DNA of 64,000 nt, from contig NC_007925.1 in NCBI RefSeq assembly GCF_000013745.1, positions 930,001-994,000 of the forward strand, read 5' to 3'. A program made the position numbers and the translations under genes. Below are positions 35,338 through 44,212 of the stretch, one piece after another; position 1 is the first letter of the stretch; each line of letters begins with the position of its first letter. Source of the DNA: Rhodopseudomonas_A palustris_F (GTDB lineage Bacteria; Pseudomonadota; Alphaproteobacteria; Rhizobiales; Xanthobacteraceae). The notes beneath the pieces were generated by a model. It ran no database searches, had not been told where the DNA came from, and worked only from the letters and a program-made list of their open reading frames with translations.

Positions 35338-37317
35338 GTGACATTCTTGACCACTAGCCCGCCGCTCGCCCGAGCCCTGGCGGAACGTAATTACAATGAC
35401 CCGACACCGGTGCAGACCGCGGTGCTCGCCGACCAGGCCGCCGGGCGCGACCTTCTGGTGTCGGCGCAGACCGGCTCGGGCAAGACCGTCGCCTATGGGC
35501 TGGCGATCGCCAAGAATCTGCTCGGCGACGCCGAGCGCTTCGAACAGGCCGCGGCGCCCTTGGCGCTGATCGTCGCGCCGACCCGCGAACTGGCGCTGCA
35601 GGTGCATCGCGAACTGGCGTGGCTGTATGCCTACGCCGACGCCCGCGTGGTGTCCTGCGTCGGCGGCATGGACCCGCGGCAGGAGCAGCGCGAGCTGGCC
35701 CGCGGCGCCCATATCGTGGTCGGCACGCCGGGACGGCTGTGCGACCATCTGCGGCGCGGCCGGCTCGACGTCTCGCAATTGAAGGCCGTGGTGCTCGACG
35801 AGGCCGACGAGATGCTCGATCTCGGGTTTCGCGAGGACATGGAGTTCATCCTCAAGACCACGCCGCCGACCCGCCGCACGCTGCTGTTCTCGGCGACGCT
35901 GCCGCGCGGCATCGTCGCCTTGGCCAAGCAGTATCAGCAGCAGGCGTTCCGCGTCGAAGTTGCAAACGGTGAGGGCGGCCACGCCGACATCGAATATCAG
36001 GCGATCCGCATCGCGCCCGGCGACGTCGAGCACGCCGTGGTCAACGTGCTGCGCTTCCATGAATCGCCCAGCACCATCGTGTTCTGCAACACCCGCAACG
36101 CGGTGAAGCATCTGCAGACCGCGCTGTTGGAGCGCGGCTTCTCGGTGGTCGCGCTGTCCGGCGAACTGACCCAGAACGAGCGCACCATGGCGCTGCAGTC
36201 GCTGCGCGACGGCCGCGCCCGGGTCTGCGTCGCCACCGACGTCGCGGCGCGCGGCATCGATCTGCCGAACCTGGCGCTGGTGATCCACGCCGATCTGCCG
36301 AACGACGCCGAGGTGATGCAGCATCGCTCCGGCCGCACCGGCCGCGCCGGCAAGAAGGGCGTCAGCGTTCTCTTGGTGCCGCCGGCGCGCCGCCGCCGCG
36401 CTGAATTGCTTTTGAATCTCGCCGGCATCGACGCGGTGTGGGGCACAGCACCCAGCGCCGACGAGATCCGCAAGCTCGATCAGGAACGCATGTTCCAGGA
36501 CGCGCTGTTCGCCGAGGAGCCCTCGGCCGAGGATCTGGTGCTGGCGCAGGCGCTGCTCGCCGAGCGCTCGCCGGAATATATCGCCGCGGCTTTGGCGCGG
36601 CTGTATCGCGCGCGGCTGCCGTCGCCGGAAGACATTTTGGATCCCGGCGAACGCGGCGCCCGCTCGCGCGAGCCGCGCGCGACGACGCGGGGGGATTCCC
36701 GGCCGCGCGCCGAGGACCGCGACTACAGCCCGAAAGCGCGACCCGGCAAAGCCTCGACGCGTCATGCCATGGAAGGCGGCGTTTGGTTTCGCGCCGCGAT
36801 CGGCCGCAAGAAGAACGCCGAAGCGCGCTGGCTGCTGCCGATGATCTGCCGCCGCGGCGGCATCGACAAGCAGGACATCGGCGCGATCCGGATTCACGAC
36901 ACCACCACCGAGTTCGAGATTTCCGGCGCCGCGGCGGAGTCCTTCGCGGCGATGATCCGGCGTCCCGACAAGGAAGACAATATCCGCATCGAGGCGATGG
37001 GCGACGCTCCCGCCGCGCAGCAGGCCCCGGACCGGCGGCCGCCGGCCGGCAAGCCCTATGAGCGCAAGCCATCCAGCGACAAATCGTATGACCGCAACCA
37101 CGCGGGCGATGGCGCCCCGCGTGACGCCAGCTTCAAGACGAAAAAATCCTACGACAAACCGGGCTACGACAAGCCTGCGTATGACAAGCCCGCCTATGAC
37201 CCCCTGGCGAACGACAAGCCGATGTACGCCGAAGTCTCGCCGAGCGGCGGCAGCTTCGAACTGAAGCCGGCGTTCGACAAGAAACCGAAAAAGCCGAAGA
37301 AGAAGTTTCGCGAATAA
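35338..37317 (+). CDS. DEAD-box RNA helicase with DbpA-type RNA-binding domain
   Basis: 659 aa from a GTG start. Core motifs: AQTGSGKT (43-50), PTRELALQ (81-88), DEAD (154-157), SAT (185-187), CVATDVAARGID and HRSGRTGRAG. After a charged linker, a DbpA/CsdA-type RNA-binding domain is visible (FRAAIGRKKNAEARWLLPMI to EFEISGAAAESFAAMIRR). The last ~90 residues are Lys/Tyr/Pro-rich, with four tandem YDKP or YDP units and a basic end (KKPKKPKKKFRE). It probably remodels structured RNA, as in ribosome assembly or cold adaptation. Confidence 0.92.
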   Translation: MTFLTTSPPLARALAERNYNDPTPVQTAVLADQAAGRDLLVSAQTGSGKTVAYGLAIAKNLLGDAERFEQAAAPLALIVAPTRELALQVHRELAWLYAYADARVVSCVGGMDPRQEQRELARGAHIVVGTPGRLCDHLRRGRLDVSQLKAVVLDEADEMLDLGFREDMEFILKTTPPTRRTLLFSATLPRGIVALAKQYQQQAFRVEVANGEGGHADIEYQAIRIAPGDVEHAVVNVLRFHESPSTIVFCNTRNAVKHLQTALLERGFSVVALSGELTQNERTMALQSLRDGRARVCVATDVAARGIDLPNLALVIHADLPNDAEVMQHRSGRTGRAGKKGVSVLLVPPARRRRAELLLNLAGIDAVWGTAPSADEIRKLDQERMFQDALFAEEPSAEDLVLAQALLAERSPEYIAAALARLYRARLPSPEDILDPGERGARSREPRATTRGDSRPRAEDRDYSPKARPGKASTRHAMEGGVWFRAAIGRKKNAEARWLLPMICRRGGIDKQDIGAIRIHDTTTEFEISGAAAESFAAMIRRPDKEDNIRIEAMGDAPAAQQAPDRRPPAGKPYERKPSSDKSYDRNHAGDGAPRDASFKTKKSYDKPGYDKPAYDKPAYDPLANDKPMYAEVSPSGGSFELKPAFDKKPKKPKKKFRE

Positions 37318-37336
37318 GCGGCCCCCGAATGAGGCG

Positions 37337-37472
37337 CGTGTCCCGGACGTCGCGCCGCGCGCTTGCGCGGCGAGGCGAGCCGGGACCGTTCCAAGCGCTG
37401 CCATCGTAACGGCCCCGGCTCTGCAGCGCACCACGCCGCAAGTGCGGCGCGCTGCGCTGTGTCCGGGGCACG
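37337..37472. repeat. Dispersed palindromic repeat, family 3 copy 1
   Basis: A ~136-bp element bounded by CGTGTCCCGGA and TCCGGGGCACG, with inner GGGACCGTTCCAAGC and CGTAACGGCCCCGGCT. It closely matches 54135-54270. It lies between the convergent helicase and draG genes, where it could form a strong hairpin and stop both transcripts. Confidence 0.7.
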
Positions 37473-37547
37473 ATTCCCATCCATCCGCTCCGAGCAAGTG
37501 ATCGTGCGTTGCGGCGATCCAGCGTGCCGCCTGTCGCGCCGCCGCCG

Positions 37548-38435
37548 CTATTGCCCATCTTCGGCGATCGCCAGCAGCTTCGGCACCTGCTCGCGGATCG
37601 CCGCGTTGACTTTCGGGTCGAGCTTGGCCAGCCATTTGCCCGGGATCGCCGCCATCCCGTAAGTCGCGCCGGCCAGCATCGCGGCGATCGCGCCGGTGGT
37701 GTCGGCGTCGCCGCCCTGGTTCACCGTCTGGGTCACGCAATCGGAAAACGACGCCGTGTTGAAGTAGTAATGCAGCACGGTGTGCATGGTATCGACCACA
37801 AAAGCCGAGGATTGGCCGTGATAGGGATCGAACTTCAGCAGCCGGTGCTGCGCGATCACGCCGTCGGCCACCGCGCGCGCCGCCTCTTTATCCTCGCCGC
37901 GTAACAGCGCGTGCAGCATCTCAACCAGCATCAAACTTGATGCGTCGGACAGCGGATGATGATGGGTGATGCGCGATTGCGAAAGCGTCCAGGCCTGCGC
38001 GTCGATGGGCCGCCCGAAGCTGGCGAGCGCCACCGGCAGCACCCGCATCGCCGCGCCGTTGCCGGCGTCGCCTTCGAAGTAATTGCCCTGTACCGTACCC
38101 TCGGTGATGTAGCGGCGGATGCCGCGGCGGCAGGTGGAGCCGACGTCGATCGGCCGGCTCTTCAGCCAGGCGGCGAATTCTTCGCAGACGTCGGCGACGT
38201 CGAATCCCCCCAGCCGGGTCAGCGAATCGCCGAGCGCCAGCGCCATCTGGGTGTCGTCGGTGATTTGTCCCGGGGCGAGGCGCAGCCAGCCGCCGCCGAT
38301 GATCTCGCGGTGCACGCCGTATTTCGCGGCGATCTCCGAGCGGGTCATGAATTCCACGGTGGCGCCGAGCGCGTCGCCGATGGCGAAGCCGAGATACGCC
38401 GCCAGCGCGCGGTCTTGCACATTCGGGGCGGTCAT
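37548..38435 (-). CDS. draG: ADP-ribosyl-(dinitrogen reductase) hydrolase
   Basis: 295 aa. Family motifs: AYLGFAIGDALGATVEFMT, the first metal-binding stretch GQITDDTQMALALGDSL, EGDAGNGAAMRVLPVALASF, and the second metal site NQGGDADTTGAIAAMLAGA. It removes ADP-ribose from an Arg of nitrogenase Fe protein, restoring activity. Two Mn ions are bound by the Asp residues in TDD and GDADT. The start (MTAPNVQ) is 29 nt after the draT stop, so the two form an operon. Confidence 0.93.
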   Translation of the reverse strand: MTAPNVQDRALAAYLGFAIGDALGATVEFMTRSEIAAKYGVHREIIGGGWLRLAPGQITDDTQMALALGDSLTRLGGFDVADVCEEFAAWLKSRPIDVGSTCRRGIRRYITEGTVQGNYFEGDAGNGAAMRVLPVALASFGRPIDAQAWTLSQSRITHHHPLSDASSLMLVEMLHALLRGEDKEAARAVADGVIAQHRLLKFDPYHGQSSAFVVDTMHTVLHYYFNTASFSDCVTQTVNQGGDADTTGAIAAMLAGATYGMAAIPGKWLAKLDPKVNAAIREQVPKLLAIAEDGQ

Positions 38436-38464
38436 GGCGCAGGCTGCTTCATCTTGGGCGTGTT

Positions 38465-39304
38465 CTAAAAATAACTGGCATTGACGCGGTACTCGCCGCC
38501 GATCACCAGATACTCGCGTTCGCCCTTGAACGGATAGGCGGCCAGCAGCGTGTTGAAGAACACCACCTTGGAAAGCGGGACGCGAACGGTGAGGATGGTA
38601 TCGCCGAAGCATTCGGCGATCTCGCGGTCGGAGGAAAACGACGACAGATTGTTCAGCCGCATCATCACGGTGGTCTTGTCGATCCGCTCCACCACCTGGT
38701 GCTCGTCGAAATCGTTGACGCCGCGGTACAGCGTCACATGGGACTTGCCGGGCGCCACCAGATTGGCCAACGCCCACTGGCAGAATTCGAACAGCAGATC
38801 GAGTTGCACATAGATTGCGTTGTTGTGGAAGCGGCTCGACATCTTCTCTTCGACATAGGTGGTCCAGGTGCCGCTGGAGATCCGGTCGATGAACGCCTTG
38901 TGGAAGGTCGGGAAGATGCCGAAGCGGCTTTCCACCCAGCCCTTCAGCACCGCGCCCTCGGCGCCGTTGCTGTCGCAGCCCCAGCCGGTGATCAGCCGCA
39001 GGAACGAGGAGCGATAGCGCCGCGGCTTGTCCGGGCCCGCGGGAGTCTCCTGCTGTTCGGCGTCGATCCCGAACATCGCCATCATGTAGCACATGAAGGC
39101 GCCGCCAGCGTCGGCGAGGTCGCTGGCCTGCGCCAGCATCTCGAACAACTCCGGGTTCATCTCGCGGACGCCGGCGATGTGCAGCGGCACCGGATGGTCG
39201 TTGAACCGGGCATGGGCGAGAAAATCCATCGGCACCCCGACCAGATTGGTCGAGTGCCCGATCCCGGTCGGCTCGGTTCTTTCCAATTGCCCGCTCACTG
39301 CCAC
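38465..39304 (-). CDS. draT: NAD+-dinitrogen-reductase ADP-D-ribosyltransferase
   Basis: About 279 aa, close to the ~276 aa of known DraT. Recognisable parts include GHSTNLVGVPMDFLAHARF, LFEMLAQASDLADAGGAFMC, HVTLYRGVNDFDEHQ and LNNLSSFSSDREIAECFGD (ADP-ribosyltransferase R-S-E type features). It inactivates nitrogenase Fe protein in response to ammonium or darkness. The start is uncertain: GTG 39304 or GTG 39298 gives a family-length protein, while ATG 39457 adds 51 unconserved residues and overlaps the divergent gene. Genes draT and draG are co-transcribed. Confidence 0.9.
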   Translation of the reverse strand: MAVSGQLERTEPTGIGHSTNLVGVPMDFLAHARFNDHPVPLHIAGVREMNPELFEMLAQASDLADAGGAFMCYMMAMFGIDAEQQETPAGPDKPRRYRSSFLRLITGWGCDSNGAEGAVLKGWVESRFGIFPTFHKAFIDRISSGTWTTYVEEKMSSRFHNNAIYVQLDLLFEFCQWALANLVAPGKSHVTLYRGVNDFDEHQVVERIDKTTVMMRLNNLSSFSSDREIAECFGDTILTVRVPLSKVVFFNTLLAAYPFKGEREYLVIGGEYRVNASYF

Positions 39305-39455
39305 GTCCGCTATCCCAATCAAAATCGGCGGGGCGAGCCGCCGGGAGCCTGGATGGACGGCGATCGCCGCCCGCGTCAAGCCTCGCGCCACGGCCGCAAT
39401 CTGGCGCGTGGCTTGCACAGCAGGCTTGCCACCCATCTCTACTCCGAGGAACACC

Positions 39456-40193
39456 ATGCGCTTTCTGGTCTTTCAGCACATTGATATCGAGCACCCCGGG
39501 ATTTTCCGCGAATTCTGGCGGGCCGACGGCATTGCCTGGGATGCGGTCGAGCTCGACGAGGGTGATCCGATCCCGGAGCTCGAGGCCTATGACGCTCTGG
39601 TGGTGATGGGCGGCCCGATGGACGTCTGGCAGGAGGTCGAACATCCCTGGCTGGTGACGGAAAAGGCCGCGATCCGCCGTTTCGTTCGCGAGCTGAACCG
39701 GCCCTATCTCGGCATCTGTCTCGGTCACCAGCTGTTGGCCGACGCGCTGGGCGGGGCGGTGGCGCTCGGCAACACCCCGGAGGTCGGGCTGGGCCGCGTG
39801 GAACTGACCGCGGCCGGGCTGCAAGATCCGCTGTTCGCGGGGTTCGCCAATCCGGTCGAAACCTTCCAATGGCACGGCGCCGAAGTGACTCGGCTGCCGG
39901 AGGGCGCCGAGCTGTTGGCGGGCAACGCCGCCTGCGCGGTGCAGGCGCTCCGGGTCGGTTCGTCGGCCTATGGGGTGCAGTACCACGTCGAAATCACCGA
40001 ACAGACGGTGCCGCAATGGCGCGAATTACCCGCTTATGCCGCATCGCTCGACACCGCTCTCGGGCCGCAGCGCGCCGCCGGGCTTGCGGCGGAGACCGCC
40101 GCACGGCTGCCGGCCTTCGCCACCGCCGCGCGACGCTTCAATGACAACTTCCTGCGCGTCGTTGCGGCCTCGCGCACGACAAGCGTTGGATAG
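39456..40193 (+). CDS. Class I glutamine amidotransferase-like protein
   Basis: 245 aa. The catalytic nucleophile elbow is YLGICLGHQLLADALGG, and the His-Glu pair lies in YGVQYHVEITEQTV. A typical GuaA-type start is seen (FLVFQHIDIEHPGIFREFW). Such stand-alone amidotransferases hydrolyse Gln or gamma-glutamyl compounds to supply or remove nitrogen; the partner is unknown. It is divergent from draT, and CGAGGA lies 5 nt before the ATG. Confidence 0.85.
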   Translation: MRFLVFQHIDIEHPGIFREFWRADGIAWDAVELDEGDPIPELEAYDALVVMGGPMDVWQEVEHPWLVTEKAAIRRFVRELNRPYLGICLGHQLLADALGGAVALGNTPEVGLGRVELTAAGLQDPLFAGFANPVETFQWHGAEVTRLPEGAELLAGNAACAVQALRVGSSAYGVQYHVEITEQTVPQWRELPAYAASLDTALGPQRAAGLAAETAARLPAFATAARRFNDNFLRVVAASRTTSVG

Positions 40194-40409
40194 TTGCACC
40201 CGTCGAACCTCTTTGGACGCAAAGTTCCTAAGCGTGCGGGCTTGGAACCCGGTGTGTGCAAGTGCAACATGCCGTTGTTACTTCGCATTGCAGCAGCGCT
40301 TCTCACGCCGCTGTGTGGAGCTTTCACTTGCGCTCGATCAGCGGCCGCCCTATCTTTTTCAGATCGCGGCGCCTGACCGTGAAATCGCGAAACAGTGGGA
40401 GGATGAACG

Positions 40410-40490
40410 ATGGCCTGGAAGACTCCGAAAATCGTCGAAGTTGCCGTTGGCATGGAAATCAACATGTATGCCTGCGCGGCCCGCAAGTAA
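40410..40490 (+). CDS. pqqA: PQQ precursor peptide PqqA
   Basis: A 26-aa peptide beginning MAWKTPKIVEVAVGMEINMY. It has the conserved Glu16 and Tyr20 that are cross-linked by PqqE and become the backbone of pyrroloquinoline quinone. GGGAGG lies 7 nt before the ATG, a strong site as expected for a highly made precursor. It is the first gene of pqqABCDE and is easily missed because of its size. Confidence 0.95.
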   Translation: MAWKTPKIVEVAVGMEINMYACAARK

Positions 40491-40607
40491 CAGGCTGCGA
40501 TAGCTTGGCGTTCGGCGAAGGCGGCTGATACGCGCGGCGATGTGCCCGGGATGGGCCATCGCCGTGTCCGGCTTACGCCGCACGTGCAAGCCCCGGGGAC
40601 GGGTTTT

Positions 40608-41543
40608 ATGTTGCGCGTCGTCGTGCTGGGAGCGGCCGCGGGCGGAGGGGTGCCGCAATGGAATTGCGGATGCCCGGTCTGCCAGGCGGCGAGGGGTGAT
40701 GATCCGACGCTCCGGCGCACTCAAGCGTCGGTCGCGATCAGCGCCGATGGCGAACATTGGTTCTTGATCAACGCTTCGCCGGATCTGCGCCAGCAACTGA
40801 TCCAGACCCCGCAATTGCATCCTCAGCATGGCCGGCTCCGTCACAGCCCGATCGCCGGCGTGATCCTGACCAACGGCGAAGTCGATGCGGTGGCCGGGTT
40901 GCTGTCGATGCGTGAAGGCTCGCCGTTCACGCTCTATGCGCATCGGCGGGTGTTGGCGATCCTGAAAGCCAACAGCATCTTCAACGTGTTGAGTGAGCGC
41001 AGCGTCAAGCGCCGTGAGATCGCGATCGATCAGCCGTTCGAGCTGACTTTGCCAGATGGCACTCCGGCCGGCATCGAGGTGCTGCCGTTCGCCGTGGCCG
41101 GCAAGGGCGCCTGGTATTTGGAAGGCAAGTCGCATCCTGATGGCGAGGCCGCCAACGACGTCGGCGATACGCTGGGTTTGTGCATCACCGACCGCTCCAG
41201 CGGCAACAGTTTCTATTTCGTCGCGGCCTGCGCCGAGGTCGGCGCCGAGCTGAAACAGCGGCTCACCGGGGCGCCGCTGGCGTTCTTCGACGGCACGGTG
41301 TGGCGCGACGACGAACTGATCGCCGCCGGTCTCGGCCACAAGACCGGGCAGGCGATGGGCCACATCGCGATGTCGGGAGATAATGGCGCGTTGGCGGCTC
41401 TGGCGGATTGCGGCATCGGTCAGAAGATCTTTTTGCATATCAACAATTCCAATCCGGCGCTGCTGCCGGACTCGGCGGAACGCAAGGCGGTCGATCGCGC
41501 CGGCTGGCAGATCCCCGCCGATGGCATGGAGGTGGTGTTGTGA
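40608..41543 (+). CDS. pqqB: PQQ biosynthesis protein PqqB
   Basis: 311 aa metallo-beta-lactamase-fold protein. The N-terminus is LGAAAGGGVPQWNCGCPVC, with the CxCxxC zinc site (Cys20, 22, 25). Later parts are INASPDLRQQL, GVILTNGEVDAVAGLLSMRE and HIAMSGDNGALAAL. PqqB is proposed to hydroxylate the Glu-Tyr intermediate. ATG 40608 matches family length with GGGGA upstream; an upstream start at 40542 would add 22 residues. Its stop overlaps pqqC. Confidence 0.93.
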   Translation: MLRVVVLGAAAGGGVPQWNCGCPVCQAARGDDPTLRRTQASVAISADGEHWFLINASPDLRQQLIQTPQLHPQHGRLRHSPIAGVILTNGEVDAVAGLLSMREGSPFTLYAHRRVLAILKANSIFNVLSERSVKRREIAIDQPFELTLPDGTPAGIEVLPFAVAGKGAWYLEGKSHPDGEAANDVGDTLGLCITDRSSGNSFYFVAACAEVGAELKQRLTGAPLAFFDGTVWRDDELIAAGLGHKTGQAMGHIAMSGDNGALAALADCGIGQKIFLHINNSNPALLPDSAERKAVDRAGWQIPADGMEVVL

Positions 41544-42316
41544 ACGCTCCTGTGTACGGCATGTCGGCGTTTTCGCTGGCGCGAAATACCGAGCTGCAGG
41601 ACGCCGACCAGCTCGAGGCGGCGCTGCGCCAGATCGGCGCCACCCGCTATCACAATCTGCATCCGTTCCATCGGCTGCTGCACGGCGGCAAGCTGAACAA
41701 AGGCCAGGTGCAGGCCTGGGCGCTGAACCGCTATTACTATCAGTGCTCGATCCCGATCAAGGACGCGGTGGTGATCTCGCGGTTTCGCGACCGCGCCACC
41801 CGCGTCGAATGGCGGCATCGGCTGGAGGATCACGACGGCGATCTCGGCGCCGAGGGCGGCATCGAACGTTGGTTGAAGCTGACCGAAGGGCTCGGCCTCG
41901 ACAGCGCTTACGTGGAGTCGACCGAAGGGATTCTGCCGGCGACGCGGTTTGCGGTGGATGCCTATGTGCATTTCGTCCGCGATCGGACGCCGCTGGAAGC
42001 CATCGCGTCGTCGCTGACGGAATTATTCGCGCCCAATCTGCACGAAGAGCGGATCGCCGGCATGCTGGAGCACTATGATTTCGTCAATCCGCAGATCATG
42101 ACCTACTTCAAGCGCCGGCTGCAGCAGGCGCCGCGCGACGCGCAGTTCGCGCTGGATTACGTCAAGCGGCACGCGGATACCCCGGCGGAGCGCGAGGCGG
42201 TCTGCAACGCTCTGATTTTCAAGACCAATGTGCTGTGGGCGCAGCTCGACGCGCTGCACCACGCCTATGTCGACGGGCAGATTCCGCCGGGCGCGTTCGT
42301 TCCTGAGGCAAACTGA
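41540..42316 (+). CDS. pqqC: Pyrroloquinoline-quinone synthase PqqC
   Basis: 258 aa, helical, from a GTG that overlaps the pqqB stop (GTGA), with GGAGG 8 nt upstream. Family segments: YHNLHPFHRLLHGGKLNKGQ, NRYYYQCSIPIKDAVVISRF, WRHRLEDHDGD and GMLEHYDFVNPQIMTYFKRR. PqqC carries out the last ring closure and eight-electron oxidation to PQQ without a cofactor. Confidence 0.95.
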   Translation: MNAPVYGMSAFSLARNTELQDADQLEAALRQIGATRYHNLHPFHRLLHGGKLNKGQVQAWALNRYYYQCSIPIKDAVVISRFRDRATRVEWRHRLEDHDGDLGAEGGIERWLKLTEGLGLDSAYVESTEGILPATRFAVDAYVHFVRDRTPLEAIASSLTELFAPNLHEERIAGMLEHYDFVNPQIMTYFKRRLQQAPRDAQFALDYVKRHADTPAEREAVCNALIFKTNVLWAQLDALHHAYVDGQIPPGAFVPEAN

Positions 42317-42325
42317 AGGCAGGGC

Positions 42326-42643
42326 ATGACAGGCGCGCGCAGCCGCAATCTCACCGTCGAGGAGGCGAGCCGGCCGGTGTTGCCGCGTCATGCCAAGCTG
42401 CGGTTCGACGTCACACGGCAGCGCTGGGTGATTCTCGCGCCGGAGCGGGTGCTGGCGCCGGACGAGATCGCGGTGGAGATTCTGCAGCTGTGCGACGGCG
42501 TGCGTAGCGTCGCCGAGATGATCGATGAGTTGGCCAGAAAATATTCTGCGGCGCGCGAACTGATCGGCGCCGACGTGATCGCGATGTTGCAGGATCTCGC
42601 CGACAAGGGATTCCTCGCCGAGGCGCGGGAGAATACGACATGA
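42326..42643 (+). CDS. pqqD: PqqD, PqqA-binding chaperone
   Basis: 105 aa. Family pattern: RPVLPRHAKLRFDVTRQRWV, LAPERVLAPDEIAVEILQLC and the C-terminal helices around IAMLQDLADKGFLA. PqqD is a RiPP-recognition-element protein that presents PqqA to the radical SAM enzyme PqqE. It starts 9 nt after pqqC and overlaps pqqE by 4 nt (ATGA). Confidence 0.94.
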   Translation: MTGARSRNLTVEEASRPVLPRHAKLRFDVTRQRWVILAPERVLAPDEIAVEILQLCDGVRSVAEMIDELARKYSAARELIGADVIAMLQDLADKGFLAEARENTT

Positions 42644-43839
42644 GTCCGACACTGACCGATGCCAACCCGATTGCGAGCGAACCCGCCGACGGCCTCGCCG
42701 TGCTGGAGCGGCGCGGTTCGGTGGCCGAGCAGTTCGGCATTCCGCTGGCGGTGCTGGCGGAATTGACCCATCGCTGTCCGCTGCAATGCCCGTATTGTTC
42801 CAACCCGGTGGAGCTGGAGCGATCCCGCGGCGAACTCACTACGCAAGAGTGGAAGTCGGTGTTGAGCGAACTAGCCGAGATCGGCGTGCTGCAGATTCAC
42901 CTCTCCGGCGGCGAGCCGACCGCGCGCAAGGATTTGGTCGAGCTGGTGCGCCACGCGACCGACGTGGGGCTTTACTCCAACCTGATCACCTCGGCGGTGC
43001 TGCTCAGCCGCGACAAGTTGAAAGCCTTGGCCGATGCCGGGCTGTGCCACGTCCAGATCAGCTTCCAGGGCAATGAGCCTGCGGTGGCCGACCGCGTTGC
43101 CGGCTTCGCCCATGCGCACGCCAAGAAGCTCGAAGTCGCGCGCTGGACCCGCGAGCTCGATCTGCCGCTCACCGTCAACGCGGTGATGCACCGGCAGAAC
43201 CTCGATCAGCTCGCCGACATCATCGCGATGGCGGTCGATCTCGACGCCGACCGGCTCGAAGTTGCCAACGTGCAATATTACGGCTGGGCGCTGAAGAACC
43301 GCGCCGCCTTGATGCCGACGTTGCAGCAGCTCGAGGACACCACGCGGATCGTCGAAGACGCCCGGGCGCGGCTGAAGGGCATTCTCGAAATCGACTATGT
43401 GATGCCGGACTACTACGCGTTGCGGCCGAAGAAATGCATGGGCGGCTGGGGCCGGCAGTTCTTCAACATCTCGCCGACCGGCAAGGTGCTGCCGTGCCAC
43501 GCCGCCGAGACCATCACCGGGCTGCACTTCGAATCGGTGCGCAGCAATCATTCGATCGCCTCGATCTGGCAGAACTCCGAAGCCTTCAACCGCTATCGCG
43601 GCACCGGCTGGATGCAGGAGCCGTGCGCCAGCTGCGCCTTCAAGGAGATCGATTTCGGCGGCTGTCGCTGCCAGGCCTTCGCGCTGACCGGCGACGCCGC
43701 CGCCACTGATCCGGCCTGCGCGCTGTCGCCACGGCACCAGGAGATCTTCCAGCTCGCCGCCACCGAGGCCGACGAGGCGCAAAGTCGCTTCATCTATCGC
43801 AACTTCGCCGGCGGCACGTTGGAGCCGGAGCGGGACTGA
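42640..43839 (+). CDS. pqqE: PqqE, radical SAM PqqA cross-linking enzyme
   Basis: 399 aa. The radical SAM 4Fe-4S motif is CPLQCPYC (Cys46, Cys50, Cys53), followed by HLSGGEPTARKDLVELV. The C-terminal SPASM/twitch cysteines are seen in KVLPCHAAETITG and EPCASCAFKEIDFGGCRCQA. It forms the Glu-Tyr C-C bond in PqqA. The protein has a ~25-residue N-terminal lead beyond many homologues. It closes the pqq operon; no PQQ-dependent dehydrogenase gene is in the window. Confidence 0.95.
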   Translation: MSPTLTDANPIASEPADGLAVLERRGSVAEQFGIPLAVLAELTHRCPLQCPYCSNPVELERSRGELTTQEWKSVLSELAEIGVLQIHLSGGEPTARKDLVELVRHATDVGLYSNLITSAVLLSRDKLKALADAGLCHVQISFQGNEPAVADRVAGFAHAHAKKLEVARWTRELDLPLTVNAVMHRQNLDQLADIIAMAVDLDADRLEVANVQYYGWALKNRAALMPTLQQLEDTTRIVEDARARLKGILEIDYVMPDYYALRPKKCMGGWGRQFFNISPTGKVLPCHAAETITGLHFESVRSNHSIASIWQNSEAFNRYRGTGWMQEPCASCAFKEIDFGGCRCQAFALTGDAAATDPACALSPRHQEIFQLAATEADEAQSRFIYRNFAGGTLEPERD

Positions 43840-44212
43840 TAGCCCTGCAAGCAACTCGCATCCGCCACAACGGCTGATTGCCGAATTGGCAGTCTGCCTA
43901 CGGTTTCGACAGTTCTGCCGCTCACATGATCATGCCATCCGTTATATACGGTGTTATATAAAGGATGACCGCTCACGGCGGCGCCGGGAGCGGTTCGTCA
44001 GCCGCGGGCCCAGCGCGCCGGCCGCCGAAAAGTTCGGACCCTTATGTAAAGACGGATGCTGATTTGTACCGATCGGAACGAAACCGCCTCAACCCGTCCG
44101 CGTTTTTCGCCGCGACGCCATCGCCTGCGACGCCTTGGCGCCGCCGCGAGGCTGCCGGCTCGGCCGGCGCGGGGCAGGGCCCTGACCCAGCAACGCAACC
44201 GAAGCTGAGGCC
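43840..44212. other. Intergenic region upstream of anfA-like gene
   Basis: 373 bp between pqqE and the activator gene. The only clear signal is the Mo-box at 43937-43966. The following ~245 bp are GC-rich and would form a long leader if transcription starts near the Mo-box. No gene and no sigma-54 promoter were recognised. Confidence 0.6.
43937..43966. promoter_or_regulatory. Mo-box: candidate ModE/MopA-MopB binding site
   Basis: Left arm ATCCGTTATATA, 6-bp spacer CGGTGT, right arm TATATAAAGGAT. The arms are inverted repeats at 11 of 12 positions, and the core agrees with the known molybdate-responsive pattern CGnTATATA-N6-TATATAnCG. In Rhodobacter capsulatus the ModE-type proteins MopA and MopB repress anfA at such a box when molybdenum is present. 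The site lies ~250 bp before the activator start and shares AT-rich bases suited to a -10 element. Confidence 0.75.

Noticed and set aside
39305..39457. N-terminal extension of draT to ATG 39457
   Set aside because: Adds 51 unconserved residues and overlaps the divergent amidotransferase start; GTG 39304 or 39298 gives family length.
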